NCBI GenBank assembly: GCA_023249375.1
Contig: JAHFCT010000010.1
Span: forward strand, 1-64,000
DNA from: Gemmatimonadota bacterium
Lineage (GTDB): Bacteria > Gemmatimonadota > Gemmatimonadetes > Gemmatimonadales > Gemmatimonadaceae
Direction: 5' to 3'
DNA: 64,000 bases
Numbering within the stretch: the first letter of the stretch is position 1; every line of letters starts with the position of its first letter. The translations under genes and the position numbers were made by a program. The notes below the pieces were generated by a model. That model did not search any database. It had not been told where the DNA came from and was given only the letters and a program-made list of their open reading frames with translations. Shown here piece by piece: positions 7,032 through 15,601 of the stretch.

Positions 7032-9781
7032 GCCCCGCCCATCGCCGTGATCTTGGCGCGCAACAGCGCCGACCGCGCCGTCCATTCGGCTTCCTTGGCG
7101 CGCTCCGCCTCGACGACGGCGGCCGGCGCCTTGGCGGTGAAGCCGGCGTTCGAGAGCCGGCCGCGCAGTCCCGTCAGCTGCTTGTCGAGCTGCGCCAGCT
7201 CGGTCTCCAGTTTGCCGCGCTCCTTGGCGATGTCGACGATGCCTTCGAGCGGAATCACGACCTCGAGCCCGCCGTCGAGCAGCGAGTGCGCGGCGGCACC
7301 CGATGCCGCGGCGCTGCTGGTGAGGTCCGCACGGCACATGCGATGCACGAACGCTTTTTCGGCCAGTGCGAGCGCCGCCGCCGCGTCGTTGCCCGCCAGG
7401 TGCGCGGTCAGCGGCTGCGTGGGCGGCAGCACGTAGTCGTTGCGGATTTGCCGCACCGCCGTGATGACGTCCTTCACCACCTCGAACTCGTGCGCGAGAT
7501 CGCTGCGCGCGGGCGCCGTTGGCCACGACGCCGTGACGAGCCACGTCCCCGCGGTGTGACCCGGGAGTCGCTGCCACATGGTCTCGGTGATGAACGGCAT
7601 GATCGGGTGCAACAGGCGCAGCCCTTGGTCGAAGCAGTGCACGAGCAGCGCGCGCGCGATCTCGCGATCGTCGCCCGGTTCAGCAAGTCGGTTCTTTGAC
7701 GACTCTACATACCAGTCGGCGAGGTCGTTCCACAGGAAACGCCGCGCCGACTCGGCGTACGCGTCGAGACGCAGCCCGGCCTGGCGCTGGTTCTCGGGCC
7801 ACGCGCCATTCGCCGGCCGCACCGGGCCGAGCGACGTGTCGCAGTCCGCCACCGCATCGGCCAGGCGATTCACGATCCAGTGGTCCGCACTGCGAAACTT
7901 CGAGCGATCAAGCGACGCGAGTGGACGCACGGGCTCCTGCCCCACTTGCATCAGCAGAAAGCGTCCGATGTTCCACAGCTTCGTCGCGAAGTTGCGTCCG
8001 GGCGCGAACGACTTCTCGAGATCATCGGGGTCGAGCAGCACGTCGACGCCAAGCCCCATGCCGGCGATCATCGTCCAGCGCAGCGCGTCGGCGCCGAACT
8101 TTTCGACGACTTCCAGTGGATCGATGCCGTTGCCCAGCGACTTGGACATCTTGCGATGCTGCATGTCGCGCACGGTGCCGTGCAGATACACCGAGTGGAA
8201 CGGCACGCGTCCGGTGAACTCGAGCCCGGCCATGATCATGCGCGCCACCCAGAAGAACAGGATCTCCGGGGCGGTGACGAGCACGTCGGTGGGATAGAAC
8301 GCCTTGAGGTCGGCGCCGTCGGCCTTGTCGGGCCAGCCGAGCGTGGAGATGGGCCAGAGCCACGACGAGAACCACGTGTCGAGCACGTCTTCGTCCTGCG
8401 TCCACGCGCCGCCGCACTTCGGACACGTCGGCGACGGATCCTCGCGGAACGCGCCTTCGTGGCCGCACGCGCAGCGCCAGACGGGGATGCGATGCCCCCA
8501 CCAGAGCTGGCGCGAGATGTTCCAGTCGCGAATGCCTTCCATCCAGTTGACGTACACCGCTTCCCAGCGTTCGGGCACAATGCGCACGGTGCCGTTCTTC
8601 ACCACGTCGAGCGCCGGCTTGGCGAGCGGCGCCATCTTCACGAACCACTGGTCGCTGAGGCGCGGCTCCACCACGGTGTGGCAGCGATAGCAGTGCCGCA
8701 CGGCGTGGTGGTGCTGGTCGATCTTGTCGAGGTAGCCCTGCTGCTCGAGCATCTTCACGATCTTCTTGCGCGCCTCGAACCGCTCGAGACCGCGCAGGGA
8801 CGCCGGCACGCGGCCCTCGGCGTCGTGCACTTCGTCCATGTGGCCGTCGGGTGAAATCACCACGGGCATGGCGAGTCCAAGGCGCTTGCCGGCTTCGAAA
8901 TCGTTGGGGTCGTGCGCCGGCGTCAGCTTCACCATGCCGGTGCCGAACTCCTTGTCGACGAACGAGTCGGCGACAATCGGGATGCGCACGTTGCTGATCG
9001 GCAGGAGCAGCTCCGTGCCGACGAGTGCCTTGTAGCGTTCGTCATCGGGATGCACGGCCACGGCGACGTCGCCGAGCATCGTCTCGGGGCGCGTCGTGGC
9101 GACCGTGATGGAGCGCGAGGCATCATCGGCGAACGGATAGCGCACGTGGTACAGCTTGCCGTGCATGTCCTTGAACTCGGCTTCCTCGTCGGAGAGCGAC
9201 GTGAGGCAGCGTGGGCACCAGTGAATGACGCGGTAGCCGCGGTAGATGAGTCCCTTTTCGTAGAGACGCACGAACGCTTCGCGCACGGCGCGCGAGAGTT
9301 CGGGTGACAGCGTGTACGCGGTGCGGCGCCAGTCGGCGGAGGCGCCGATGGCGCGCAACTGCTGCAGGATGACGCCGCCCGTCTCGTGCACGAAGTCGGC
9401 AGTGCGGGCCACGAACGCTTCGCGCCCGAGGTCAAAGCGCGTCTTGCCTTCCTGCGCGATGAGTTTCTCCACGACGTTCTGCGTCGCGATGCCGGCGTGG
9501 TCGGTGCCCGGCACCCACAGCGCTTCGTCGCCGGCCATGCGGCGCCAGCGGACGATGACGTCCTGCACGGCGTTATTCAGGCCGTGGCCGACGTGGAGCA
9601 CCGCCGTGACGTTCGGCGGCGGAATGACGATGGTGAACGGGTCGCGCGACCCGCCGTTGCGGTTGCTATGCGCGGCGTCCGCGTGAAAGAGGCCGGCAGC
9701 ATCCCACGCCTCATACAGGGCGCGCTCGGTGCCGCCCGCGTCATACTGCGCGGGAATATCGGAAGCAGTCGGGTTGGTCAT
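7028..9781 (-). CDS. valS: Valyl-tRNA synthetase
   Basis: ValRS charges tRNA-Val and edits mis-activated threonine. The 917-residue class I synthetase has the HIGH-type motif in VTAVLHVGHGLNN (HVGH), the editing domain with TTRPETMLGDVAVAVHP, and the KMSKS loop in RKMSKSLGNGIDP. A zinc-type knuckle, CACGH...CPKCGG, lies within the catalytic half. The C-terminal arm is a coiled coil (KERGKLETELAQLDKQLTGL), as in bacterial ValRS. The start at 9781 gives MTNPTASDIPAQYDAGGTER, in line with family N-termini. It is the first gene of a minus-strand operon whose next members overlap by four bases. The 150-base gap to the divergent small gene must hold both promoters; its minus strand contains acdcgt-type heptad units (accgtctaccgt at 9815-9826). 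Confidence 0.97.
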   Translation of the reverse strand: MTNPTASDIPAQYDAGGTERALYEAWDAAGLFHADAAHSNRNGGSRDPFTIVIPPPNVTAVLHVGHGLNNAVQDVIVRWRRMAGDEALWVPGTDHAGIATQNVVEKLIAQEGKTRFDLGREAFVARTADFVHETGGVILQQLRAIGASADWRRTAYTLSPELSRAVREAFVRLYEKGLIYRGYRVIHWCPRCLTSLSDEEAEFKDMHGKLYHVRYPFADDASRSITVATTRPETMLGDVAVAVHPDDERYKALVGTELLLPISNVRIPIVADSFVDKEFGTGMVKLTPAHDPNDFEAGKRLGLAMPVVISPDGHMDEVHDAEGRVPASLRGLERFEARKKIVKMLEQQGYLDKIDQHHHAVRHCYRCHTVVEPRLSDQWFVKMAPLAKPALDVVKNGTVRIVPERWEAVYVNWMEGIRDWNISRQLWWGHRIPVWRCACGHEGAFREDPSPTCPKCGGAWTQDEDVLDTWFSSWLWPISTLGWPDKADGADLKAFYPTDVLVTAPEILFFWVARMIMAGLEFTGRVPFHSVYLHGTVRDMQHRKMSKSLGNGIDPLEVVEKFGADALRWTMIAGMGLGVDVLLDPDDLEKSFAPGRNFATKLWNIGRFLLMQVGQEPVRPLASLDRSKFRSADHWIVNRLADAVADCDTSLGPVRPANGAWPENQRQAGLRLDAYAESARRFLWNDLADWYVESSKNRLAEPGDDREIARALLVHCFDQGLRLLHPIMPFITETMWQRLPGHTAGTWLVTASWPTAPARSDLAHEFEVVKDVITAVRQIRNDYVLPPTQPLTAHLAGNDAAAALALAEKAFVHRMCRADLTSSAAASGAAAHSLLDGGLEVVIPLEGIVDIAKERGKLETELAQLDKQLTGLRGRLSNAGFTAKAPAAVVEAERAKEAEWTARSALLRAKITAMGGA

Positions 9782-9931
9782 GACGCTCTAAAGATACGGA
9801 CGCTTGCGCCTCTAACGGTAGACGGTGGCCGGCTGAGCCCTCGCCTCGGGCCCCTGCGTTCTGCTATGTTGAACTTCATTCACATCCCCTTCGCCGCGCA
9901 TCGGCGGCGGGGTCTCATTCGCACTGGCCGC

Positions 9932-10087
9932 ATGCCTGAACCGATCACCAATCCGACCCCGCCCGCGACGCCCCGGCAGCTCGTTCCGTGGACGATCTTC
10001 GGTGTACTGCTGGTTGTCGCGATCGTGAGCTTCTTCAAGTACGCGGATCGCATTTCGAGCCTGCTGCAGGCGCTCGCCGAGCGCTGA
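9932..10087 (+). CDS. Small single-span membrane protein
   Basis: A 51-residue ORF from ATG 9932 encodes a Pro/Thr-rich N-terminus, one hydrophobic helix (VPWTIFGVLLVVAIVSFF, residues about 18-35) and a short charged tail ending LLQALAER. An in-frame ATG at 9866 would add 22 basic residues. Reasons to believe it: a clear membrane helix flanked by suitable charges, its placement 33 bases upstream of thrS on the same strand, and the absence of another gene there. No family is recognised. AT-rich tatgtt at 9865-9870 might be a -10 element. The 9782-9931 gap otherwise shows no RNA gene. Confidence 0.55.
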   Translation: MPEPITNPTPPATPRQLVPWTIFGVLLVVAIVSFFKYADRISSLLQALAER

Positions 10088-10120
10088 TCGCCGATCCGTG
10101 CCCTTTCTCCCTGCTCCCAC
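10086..10120 (+). repeat. Short heptad-phased pyrimidine leader before thrS
   Basis: The 35 bases before the thrS ATG divide exactly into five heptamers: gatcgcc, gatccgt, gcccttt, ctccctg, ctcccac. Positions 3-4 of each unit are TC or CC. This is the same register as the long array before the thiolase gene. It is short enough to be chance on its own. No Shine-Dalgarno is visible. Confidence 0.4.
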
Positions 10121-12067
10121 ATGTCGTCGTTGCTGATCCTCACGCTTCCCGATGGCGCCACCCGCGAAGTGGCGCTTGGTACTCTTCCGCGCGACGTGGT
10201 CGCGTCTATCGGCCCGCGCTTGCTGCTGGCCGCCGTTGCCGTGTCGGTGGACGGCGAGGTACAGGACCTGATGACGCCGCTCCGGAAGGGCGGGGCGTTT
10301 ACCGTCATCACCGACAAGGACCCGCGCGCGCTGGCGGTGCTGCGTCACTCGGGAGCGCACATCCTGGCAACGGCCGTGCGCCGGCTGCGCCCGGAGGCGA
10401 AGATCGGCTTCGGCCCCGCCATTGACGACGGCTTCTACTACGACTTCGAAGTGAGCAAGCCGTTTACCCCGGAGGACCTCGACGCGTTCGAGGCAGAGAT
10501 GAAGAAGGTGGCGGCCGAGAAGCTGCCGTTCGAACGCGCCGAGGTGTCGCAGGCCGATGCGACGAAGGTGTTCGCCGATGATCCGCTGAAGCTGGAACGT
10601 CTGGCCGACTTCGAGGGAACCGACGAGGTCATCTCCACGTACACCGACGGCGGCTTTACCGACCTGTGCCGCGGCCCGCACGTCCCCGACACGTCGCACT
10701 TGAAGCACTTCAAGCTGCTGCACACCGCCGGCGCGTATTGGCGCGGCGATGAGAAGCGGCAAATGCTGCAGCGCATCTACGCCACCGCCTTCTTCAAGAA
10801 GGACGAGCTCGACGCGCACCTGCACCAGATGGAGGAGGCGAAGCGCCGCGACCACCGGATGGTGGGCAAGGCGCTCGATCTGTTCCAGTTCTTCCCGGTC
10901 TCACCCGGCGCCGCCTTCTGGACCCCGCGCGGCACCACGCTGTACAACACCATCGAGCAGTTTGTGCGCGAGCGGCAGCAGGAATCGTTCCTCGAGGTCA
11001 AGACGCCGCTGCTCTACACCAAGAAGCTGTGGGAACAGTCCGGGCACTGGGGGAAGTACAAGGAGAACATGTTCCTTGTGCTGAACAACGAGACCGACGA
11101 TCACGACATGTCGCTCAAGCCCATGAACTGTCCGTCGCACCACCTGTTCTACGCGGCGCACAAGCACTCGTATCGCGAGCTGCCCATTCGCTACGTGACG
11201 TTCGACGTGCTGCACCGCAATGAAGTGTCGGGCGCGCTCTCCGGGCTCACCCGCGTGCGGCAGTTTGCGCAGGACGACTGCCACGTCTACCTGCGCGAAG
11301 ACCAGATCGCGAGCGAAGTGAAGTTCCTGATGGACTTCATCCTCAGCTACTACGACACGTTCGGGCTCACCGCGAACCTCAAGTTCGCGACGCGTCCCGA
11401 GGTGCGCATTGGCAGCGACGACCTCTGGGATCGTGCCGAGGCCGCGCTGCGCGCCGCGCTCGATTCCACGGGGCGCCCGTACGAAATGAAGCCGGGCGAC
11501 GGCGCCTTCTACGGCCCCAAGATCGACTTCGACGTCACCGATTCCATTGGGCGCCACTGGCAGCTTGGCACCATTCAGCTCGACTACAACGCGCCCGAGC
11601 GCTTCGACCTCGAGTACGTGGGAGAGGACAATGCCTCGCACCGTCCGGTGGTGATCCATCGCGCGGTGAGCGGGTCGTTCGAGCGGTTCATCGCCATTCT
11701 CGTCGAGCACTTCGCCGGCGCGTTCCCGGTCTGGCTGGCGCCCGAGCAGGTGCGCGTGCTCCCGATCTCCGACGAACTCGCCGACGTCGCCGTTGAGGTG
11801 ACGAAGCGCATGAAGGCGGCCGGCATTCGCGCGCATCTCGCCACCGACGAGTCGCTCAACTACCGCATTCGCCAGGCCGAAGTGATGAAGGTGCCGTACA
11901 TGGCCGTCATCGGGAAGCGCGAAGCCGAGGCCGGGACCATTGCGGTGCGCGTGCGCGGGGAAGGGAAGAAACAGGAGGTCGTGAGCGTCGACGCGTTCAT
12001 TGAGCGCGTGCGCGGCGAGATTGCCGCGCGCGCGCTGACGCCGTCGAGCGAGGGGCAGAGCGCGTGA
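10121..12067 (+). CDS. thrS: Threonyl-tRNA synthetase
   Basis: ThrRS is a class II synthetase that charges tRNA-Thr and clears seryl-tRNA-Thr. The 648 residues match the bacterial length. Domains in order are the N-terminal TGS domain (LILTLPDGATREVALGTLPR), the editing domain with HSGAHILATAVRRL (HxxxH) and the distal Cys/His site in GGFTDLCRGPHVPDTSH, the catalytic core with zinc-ligand Cys in MSLKPMNCPSHHLFY and motif 2 (RNEVSGALSGLTRVRQFAQD), motif 3 around HRAVSGSFERF, and the anticodon-binding domain (PVWLAPEQVRVLPIS). The ATG at 10121 gives the canonical TGS start. The stop overlaps the next gene as GTGA. There is no T-box in the 33-base leader, which instead consists of five pyrimidine heptads. 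Confidence 0.97.
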   Translation: MSSLLILTLPDGATREVALGTLPRDVVASIGPRLLLAAVAVSVDGEVQDLMTPLRKGGAFTVITDKDPRALAVLRHSGAHILATAVRRLRPEAKIGFGPAIDDGFYYDFEVSKPFTPEDLDAFEAEMKKVAAEKLPFERAEVSQADATKVFADDPLKLERLADFEGTDEVISTYTDGGFTDLCRGPHVPDTSHLKHFKLLHTAGAYWRGDEKRQMLQRIYATAFFKKDELDAHLHQMEEAKRRDHRMVGKALDLFQFFPVSPGAAFWTPRGTTLYNTIEQFVRERQQESFLEVKTPLLYTKKLWEQSGHWGKYKENMFLVLNNETDDHDMSLKPMNCPSHHLFYAAHKHSYRELPIRYVTFDVLHRNEVSGALSGLTRVRQFAQDDCHVYLREDQIASEVKFLMDFILSYYDTFGLTANLKFATRPEVRIGSDDLWDRAEAALRAALDSTGRPYEMKPGDGAFYGPKIDFDVTDSIGRHWQLGTIQLDYNAPERFDLEYVGEDNASHRPVVIHRAVSGSFERFIAILVEHFAGAFPVWLAPEQVRVLPISDELADVAVEVTKRMKAAGIRAHLATDESLNYRIRQAEVMKVPYMAVIGKREAEAGTIAVRVRGEGKKQEVVSVDAFIERVRGEIAARALTPSSEGQSA

Positions 12068-12609
12068 CGCGCGCCGGCGTGTTGTGCGCCGCGGTGCTGC
12101 TCGCGATTGCGAGTGGCGCGGCGCACGCGCAAGTTGGCCCCGCGCTGGTGGCCAACCCAGAGAGCGGCCGGCTCGAAGGCAAGCCCACGTTGCGCCCGGA
12201 GCGTGTCGGCGCCGAGGTGGTGGTGGGCACGTACGCTGGCGTGGCTGGCTACTTCGCCGGTCGCGGCCTTGGCACGCTCGCGACGATGATGATGAAGTCC
12301 GACAACGAGCGCCTGCGCGACCGCGTGGTGGACGGTGTCGGCTGGGCGGGCGCGGCGTTCGCGATTGGCGGCACGGTGTACGCGCTCGGCGACATGGGGT
12401 CCGAGACGGGGAGCTTTCCGCGGACGATGATCGGCGTTACCGCAGGCGCCGCCGCCAGTCTCGTGCTGTCGAAGGTTGTGTTTCATGGCCGCGTGCCGGC
12501 TGATCAGGGATCGGCCAAGCGCAAATGGTGGGTCGCGACGCTGGAATGCTCGCTCCCGGCCATTGGCGGCACACTGGCGTTCAACGCGTCGAGGAAGTGG
12601 CAACGATGA
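12064..12609 (+). CDS. Small exported glycine-rich protein, function unknown
   Basis: The 181-residue ORF starts at GTG 12064, overlapping the thrS stop (GTGA). The N-terminus is a clean signal peptide (VLLAIASGAAHA, cleavage before QVGPAL). The mature part has two or three moderately hydrophobic Gly/Ala segments: VVVGTYAGVAGYFAGRGLG, GWAGAAFAIGGTVYALGD and MIGVTAGAAASLVLSKVV. This pattern resembles glycine-zipper envelope proteins. The final segment contains a Cys (LECSLPAIGGTLAFN). No known family is recognised. The next gene has a similar layout, so the two may be paralogues. The coupling to thrS suggests only shared expression. Confidence 0.7.
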   Translation: MTRAGVLCAAVLLAIASGAAHAQVGPALVANPESGRLEGKPTLRPERVGAEVVVGTYAGVAGYFAGRGLGTLATMMMKSDNERLRDRVVDGVGWAGAAFAIGGTVYALGDMGSETGSFPRTMIGVTAGAAASLVLSKVVFHGRVPADQGSAKRKWWVATLECSLPAIGGTLAFNASRKWQR

Positions 12610-12691
12610 CAATCGACCGGCCCTCGGTCGGTACGCGTTTATAGCTGGACCTGCAATCGCGCCCCCCGCGCCAGTGCTTCAGGGGAAAATC

Positions 12692-13288
12692 ATGCGCTTG
12701 CTCGCTACACGTTTGCGTCGCGCGTTCGCGGGATCTGTCGCTCGCGCTGCGCTGCTCGCCGTCGCACTCGTCGTCTGGTTCGGCGCGCCGCTTGCCGCCC
12801 AATCGCGGCAACTGCCGTCGCTCACGCTGTGCAGCGGCTGTCTGCTGCCTCCCACTGCCTCCACTCCGGCGCTGCAGCCGATGCGCGTGGCCGGAGAACT
12901 TGGCGCGAGCGCGGTCGGCTTCACGCTCGGCGCCGAGGGCGGGCTGGTGGTCGCGGCGGGTGTCGCGCATCTCGTGACCGGCCACGGCGGCGAAGTGACG
13001 TCTCCCAAGCTCGTGCGGGCGCTGACGCCAATTATGGTCGCGGGCGGCGCGCTCGGCGCCGGCACCAGCGCCTGGCTTGCCTCGCGCATCAACGGCCAGA
13101 ACAGCAGCTGGGGGTGGGACGTGGGGGCGACCACCGTGGTCACCGCGCTGGCGTTTCGATGCGCCGGCTGGCCGATGACCAGTGAGTCGCGCAAGCGCCC
13201 GATGAGTCGCTGGCGTCGCATGGCGCCCGTCTGGATGTCGGCGCTCACCGCGACCATCGCGGCGAGTGCGACGCGCGAGCGGCGATAG
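12692..13288 (+). CDS. Small exported glycine-rich protein, probable paralogue of its neighbour
   Basis: The start is ATG 12692, preceded by aggggaa about eight bases upstream, one of the few plausible Shine-Dalgarno sequences here. The frame is open further upstream, but that part overlaps the previous gene and is unlikely. The 198-residue product has an Arg-rich N-terminus and signal peptide ending APLAAQ. A CSGC pair follows, then Gly/Ala-rich segments: MRVAGELGASAVGFTLGAEG, VVAAGVAHLV, and ALTPIMVAGGALGAGTSAWL. The order of segments mirrors that of the upstream gene, so I infer duplication and divergence. Probably an inner-membrane-associated or periplasmic protein. No function can be assigned. 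Confidence 0.7.
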   Translation: MRLLATRLRRAFAGSVARAALLAVALVVWFGAPLAAQSRQLPSLTLCSGCLLPPTASTPALQPMRVAGELGASAVGFTLGAEGGLVVAAGVAHLVTGHGGEVTSPKLVRALTPIMVAGGALGAGTSAWLASRINGQNSSWGWDVGATTVVTALAFRCAGWPMTSESRKRPMSRWRRMAPVWMSALTATIAASATRERR

Positions 13289-13318
13289 CGCGGGGAAGTC
13301 GATAGGTTACCCGTGAAG

Positions 13319-13430
13319 CGTCCGCGGTCTGCGGTCTACGGTCTGCCGCCTCCCGCCTCCCGTCTCCCGCCTCCCGTCTGCCGTCCGCCGTCTGCCGTCT
13401 ACCATCTACCATCTACCATCTGTCTTTCAT
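13319..13430 (+). repeat. Fifteen-unit heptamer array ending next to the thiolase start codon
   Basis: From 13319 to 13423 the sequence divides without slippage into fifteen 7-base units. The consensus is cgtctgc; variants include ggtctac, cgcctcc, cgtccgc and catctac. Twelve of fifteen have TC at positions 3-4, and the other three have CC. One more heptad, ctttcat, leads directly to the ATG at 13431. The strand is nearly purine-free apart from G at positions 1-2 and 6. No Shine-Dalgarno is present. Variation between units argues against a recently expanded microsatellite. Confidence 0.85.
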
Positions 13431-14636
13431 ATGCCCACGCCCGTCATCGTCTCCGCCGCGCGCACGCCGATTGGCCGCTTCCTCGGTTCACTCGCGCCGC
13501 TGCAAGGGCCCGAACTGGGAGCCATCGCCATCAAGGCCGCGCTCGAACGCGCCAAGGCGGATCCCGCCGATATTGGCGAAGTGATCATGGGCAACGTGCT
13601 GCAGGCGGGTGTGGGGCAGGCGCCGGCGCGGCAGGCGCTCATCAAGGCCGGTATTCCCGCGGCGGTGCCCGCGTACACGGTCAACAAGGTGTGCGGTTCG
13701 GGTTTGCAGGCGGTGATGCTCGCCGCCCAGGCCATTCGCGCCGGCGACGAGCAGTTGCTGGTGGCGGGCGGATTCGAATCGATGTCCAACGCGCCGCATC
13801 TCGTGTACGGGATGCGCAACGGCATCAAGTTTGGGCCGCAGACGATGCAGGACGCGCTCATCAGGGACGGACTCTGGTGCGCGTTCTACAACCGACACAT
13901 GGGTGGCCACGCGGAATACACGGCCAAGAAGGCCGGCATCACGCGCCAGCGGCAGGATGAGTTCGCGTACCAGTCGCACATGAAGGCGGTGGCCGCCATC
14001 GAAGCCGGGAAGTTCGCCGCGGAGATCGCGAAGGTGGAGATCGCCGGCAAGAAGGGGCCGACCATCGTCGACACCGACGAGAGTCCGCGCAAGGACACGA
14101 CGCTCGAGGCGCTCGCCAAGCTGCGCCCGGCGTTCCCGGGTGACGCGCCCAAGGACATGAAGCCCGAGGAACTCACCGTCACCGCCGGCAACGCGCCCGG
14201 ACTCAACGACGGCGCGGCGGCACTCGTCATCGCGGACGAAGAGTACGCCAAGGAGCACGGCCTGCCGATTCTGGCGCGCATCACCGGGTACGCCTCGGGT
14301 GGCGGAGACCCGCAGGACCTGTTTTTCGCGCCGATCGTTGCCGTGCAGAACCTGATGAAGCGCACCCGGATGAAGATCTCCGACTTCGATCTCATCGAAG
14401 CCAACGAGGCCTTCGCCGCGCAGGCGCTCGCCGACGGCGACGGGCTGGGCTGGGACTGGAACCGCGTGAACGTGAACGGCGGGGCGATCGCACTCGGGCA
14501 TCCGATTGGCGGCAGCGGCGCGCGCATCCTGACGACGCTGCTGTACGCGCTGCACGACCGCGGCCTTCACACCGGACTCGCGACGCTCTGCCTCGGCGGC
14601 GGCAACGCCGTGGCGCTCTCCGTCGAGCGGGTCTGA
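13431..14636 (+). CDS. Acetyl-CoA C-acetyltransferase (thiolase)
   Basis: This thiolase condenses two acetyl-CoA or cleaves 3-ketoacyl-CoA in the cytoplasm. The 401 residues match the family. The N-terminus is typical (VIVSAARTPIGRF). The nucleophile is Cys88 in VNKVCGSGLQAV. The C-terminal half has IEANEAFAAQ, the catalytic His357 in GHPIGGSGAR (usually GHPIGASGAR) and the acid/base Cys387 in CLGGGNAVAL (usually CIGGGQG). It heads an operon with a CPBP protease, 3-hydroxyacyl-CoA dehydrogenase and acyl-CoA dehydrogenase, which fits short-chain beta-oxidation or its reverse. The leader is a heptamer array. Distinguishing an acetoacetyl-CoA thiolase from a broader 3-ketoacyl-CoA thiolase is not possible here, so no symbol is given. 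Confidence 0.93.
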   Translation: MPTPVIVSAARTPIGRFLGSLAPLQGPELGAIAIKAALERAKADPADIGEVIMGNVLQAGVGQAPARQALIKAGIPAAVPAYTVNKVCGSGLQAVMLAAQAIRAGDEQLLVAGGFESMSNAPHLVYGMRNGIKFGPQTMQDALIRDGLWCAFYNRHMGGHAEYTAKKAGITRQRQDEFAYQSHMKAVAAIEAGKFAAEIAKVEIAGKKGPTIVDTDESPRKDTTLEALAKLRPAFPGDAPKDMKPEELTVTAGNAPGLNDGAAALVIADEEYAKEHGLPILARITGYASGGGDPQDLFFAPIVAVQNLMKRTRMKISDFDLIEANEAFAAQALADGDGLGWDWNRVNVNGGAIALGHPIGGSGARILTTLLYALHDRGLHTGLATLCLGGGNAVALSVERV

Positions 14637-14643
14637 GCGCGCC

Positions 14644-15600
14644 GTGATCTTCACGCGCCCCGTCCCGGCAGAAGATCGCGCGACGGGGCGCGTTGTCGCA
14701 GCCGGTGAGGCCGTGTCTCGCACGCGATTGATGGGACGTCTCCTCGCGTTCGCCGGCATTACGGTGGTCGCGGGCATCGTGGTCCCTGCGGTACTGTATC
14801 CGGCGGTGCGCGCCGCGCACGCGGTCGTGGGCGGGGCGTTCCTGGGCGCCGACGCGATGACGTGTATCGCGACGATTGTCGCAACGGCCATCACGGTGCG
14901 GATTTTCGGCGAGTCGTGGCGCCTCAGCACTCGACTTGGCGCCGACGCACTCGGCGCGTGGCCGCTGCTCGGGGGCATTGCATCGGGCTGGTTCGCCATC
15001 GCCGCGCCCACAGGGCTGCTCATCTGGATGGGCGCACTGCGCCTGGTGCCCGCGGAGCAGGGCAGTTGGTGGGTGGGGGCAGGGCTCGCGGCGTCCATTC
15101 TCGTGCCGGCGGCGCTCTCCGAGGAACTCGTGCTGCGCGGTTACGCGTTCACTCTGCTGCAGCGCGCGTGGGGCGTGCGCGCGGCCGTGGCGGGGACGAG
15201 CCTCGCCTTTGGACTGCTGCACCTGTTCAATCCCGGCGTTACGGTGCAGGCGATTCTCTGCGTCACGCTCGCGGGGGTGTTTCTCGCGCTGGTGCGCCTG
15301 GCGTTCAACTCGCTCTGGGCGGCGTGGCTCGCGCACTTCGCGTTCAACTTCGTGCAGGTGGCGGTCTTTCACACGCCGGTGAGCGGGCTCGCGGTGCCGC
15401 AGCCGTATTATCGAACCGTGTCCGCCGGCCCCGTCTGGCTGACGGGCGGCGCGTGGGGACCCGAAGCGGGCGCGGCGGCCGCGCTCGGGATGCTGGGCGT
15501 TAGTTTTCTGCTGGCCATTCGTGCCGGGTGGGTTCGCGTGCGCCGCCGCGGATGGCGATTTGACATCGACGTGCGGCCCCACGGCCGCAGGGAGCAATAG
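14644..15600 (+). CDS. CPBP family intramembrane metalloprotease
   Basis: The 318-residue polytopic protein begins at GTG 14644, seven bases after the thiolase stop. It has about seven hydrophobic helices. The CPBP (Abi/Rce1-like) motifs are in order: the EExxxR motif in LSEELVLRGYAF, the second motif with histidine in FGLLHLFNPG, and the third in HFAFNF. These glutamates and histidines form the zinc site of intramembrane prenyl-protease-like enzymes. Bacterial members act in bacteriocin immunity or membrane-protein processing; the substrate here is unknown. Its position between thiolase and 3-hydroxyacyl-CoA dehydrogenase, one base before the latter, means it is almost certainly co-transcribed with fatty-acid genes. 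Confidence 0.87.
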   Translation: MIFTRPVPAEDRATGRVVAAGEAVSRTRLMGRLLAFAGITVVAGIVVPAVLYPAVRAAHAVVGGAFLGADAMTCIATIVATAITVRIFGESWRLSTRLGADALGAWPLLGGIASGWFAIAAPTGLLIWMGALRLVPAEQGSWWVGAGLAASILVPAALSEELVLRGYAFTLLQRAWGVRAAVAGTSLAFGLLHLFNPGVTVQAILCVTLAGVFLALVRLAFNSLWAAWLAHFAFNFVQVAVFHTPVSGLAVPQPYYRTVSAGPVWLTGGAWGPEAGAAAALGMLGVSFLLAIRAGWVRVRRRGWRFDIDVRPHGRREQ

Positions 15601-15601
15601 C

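Noticed and set aside
5664-7577. A 637-residue version of the Ig-like lipoprotein starting inside valS.
   Set aside because: The first 182 residues are shadow sequence of valS. ATG 7031 gives a signal peptide and overlaps the valS stop as ATGA.
13319-13430. Heptamer array considered as a CRISPR array.
   Set aside because: Units are seven bases with no spacers of 30-40 bases, and no cas genes are present.
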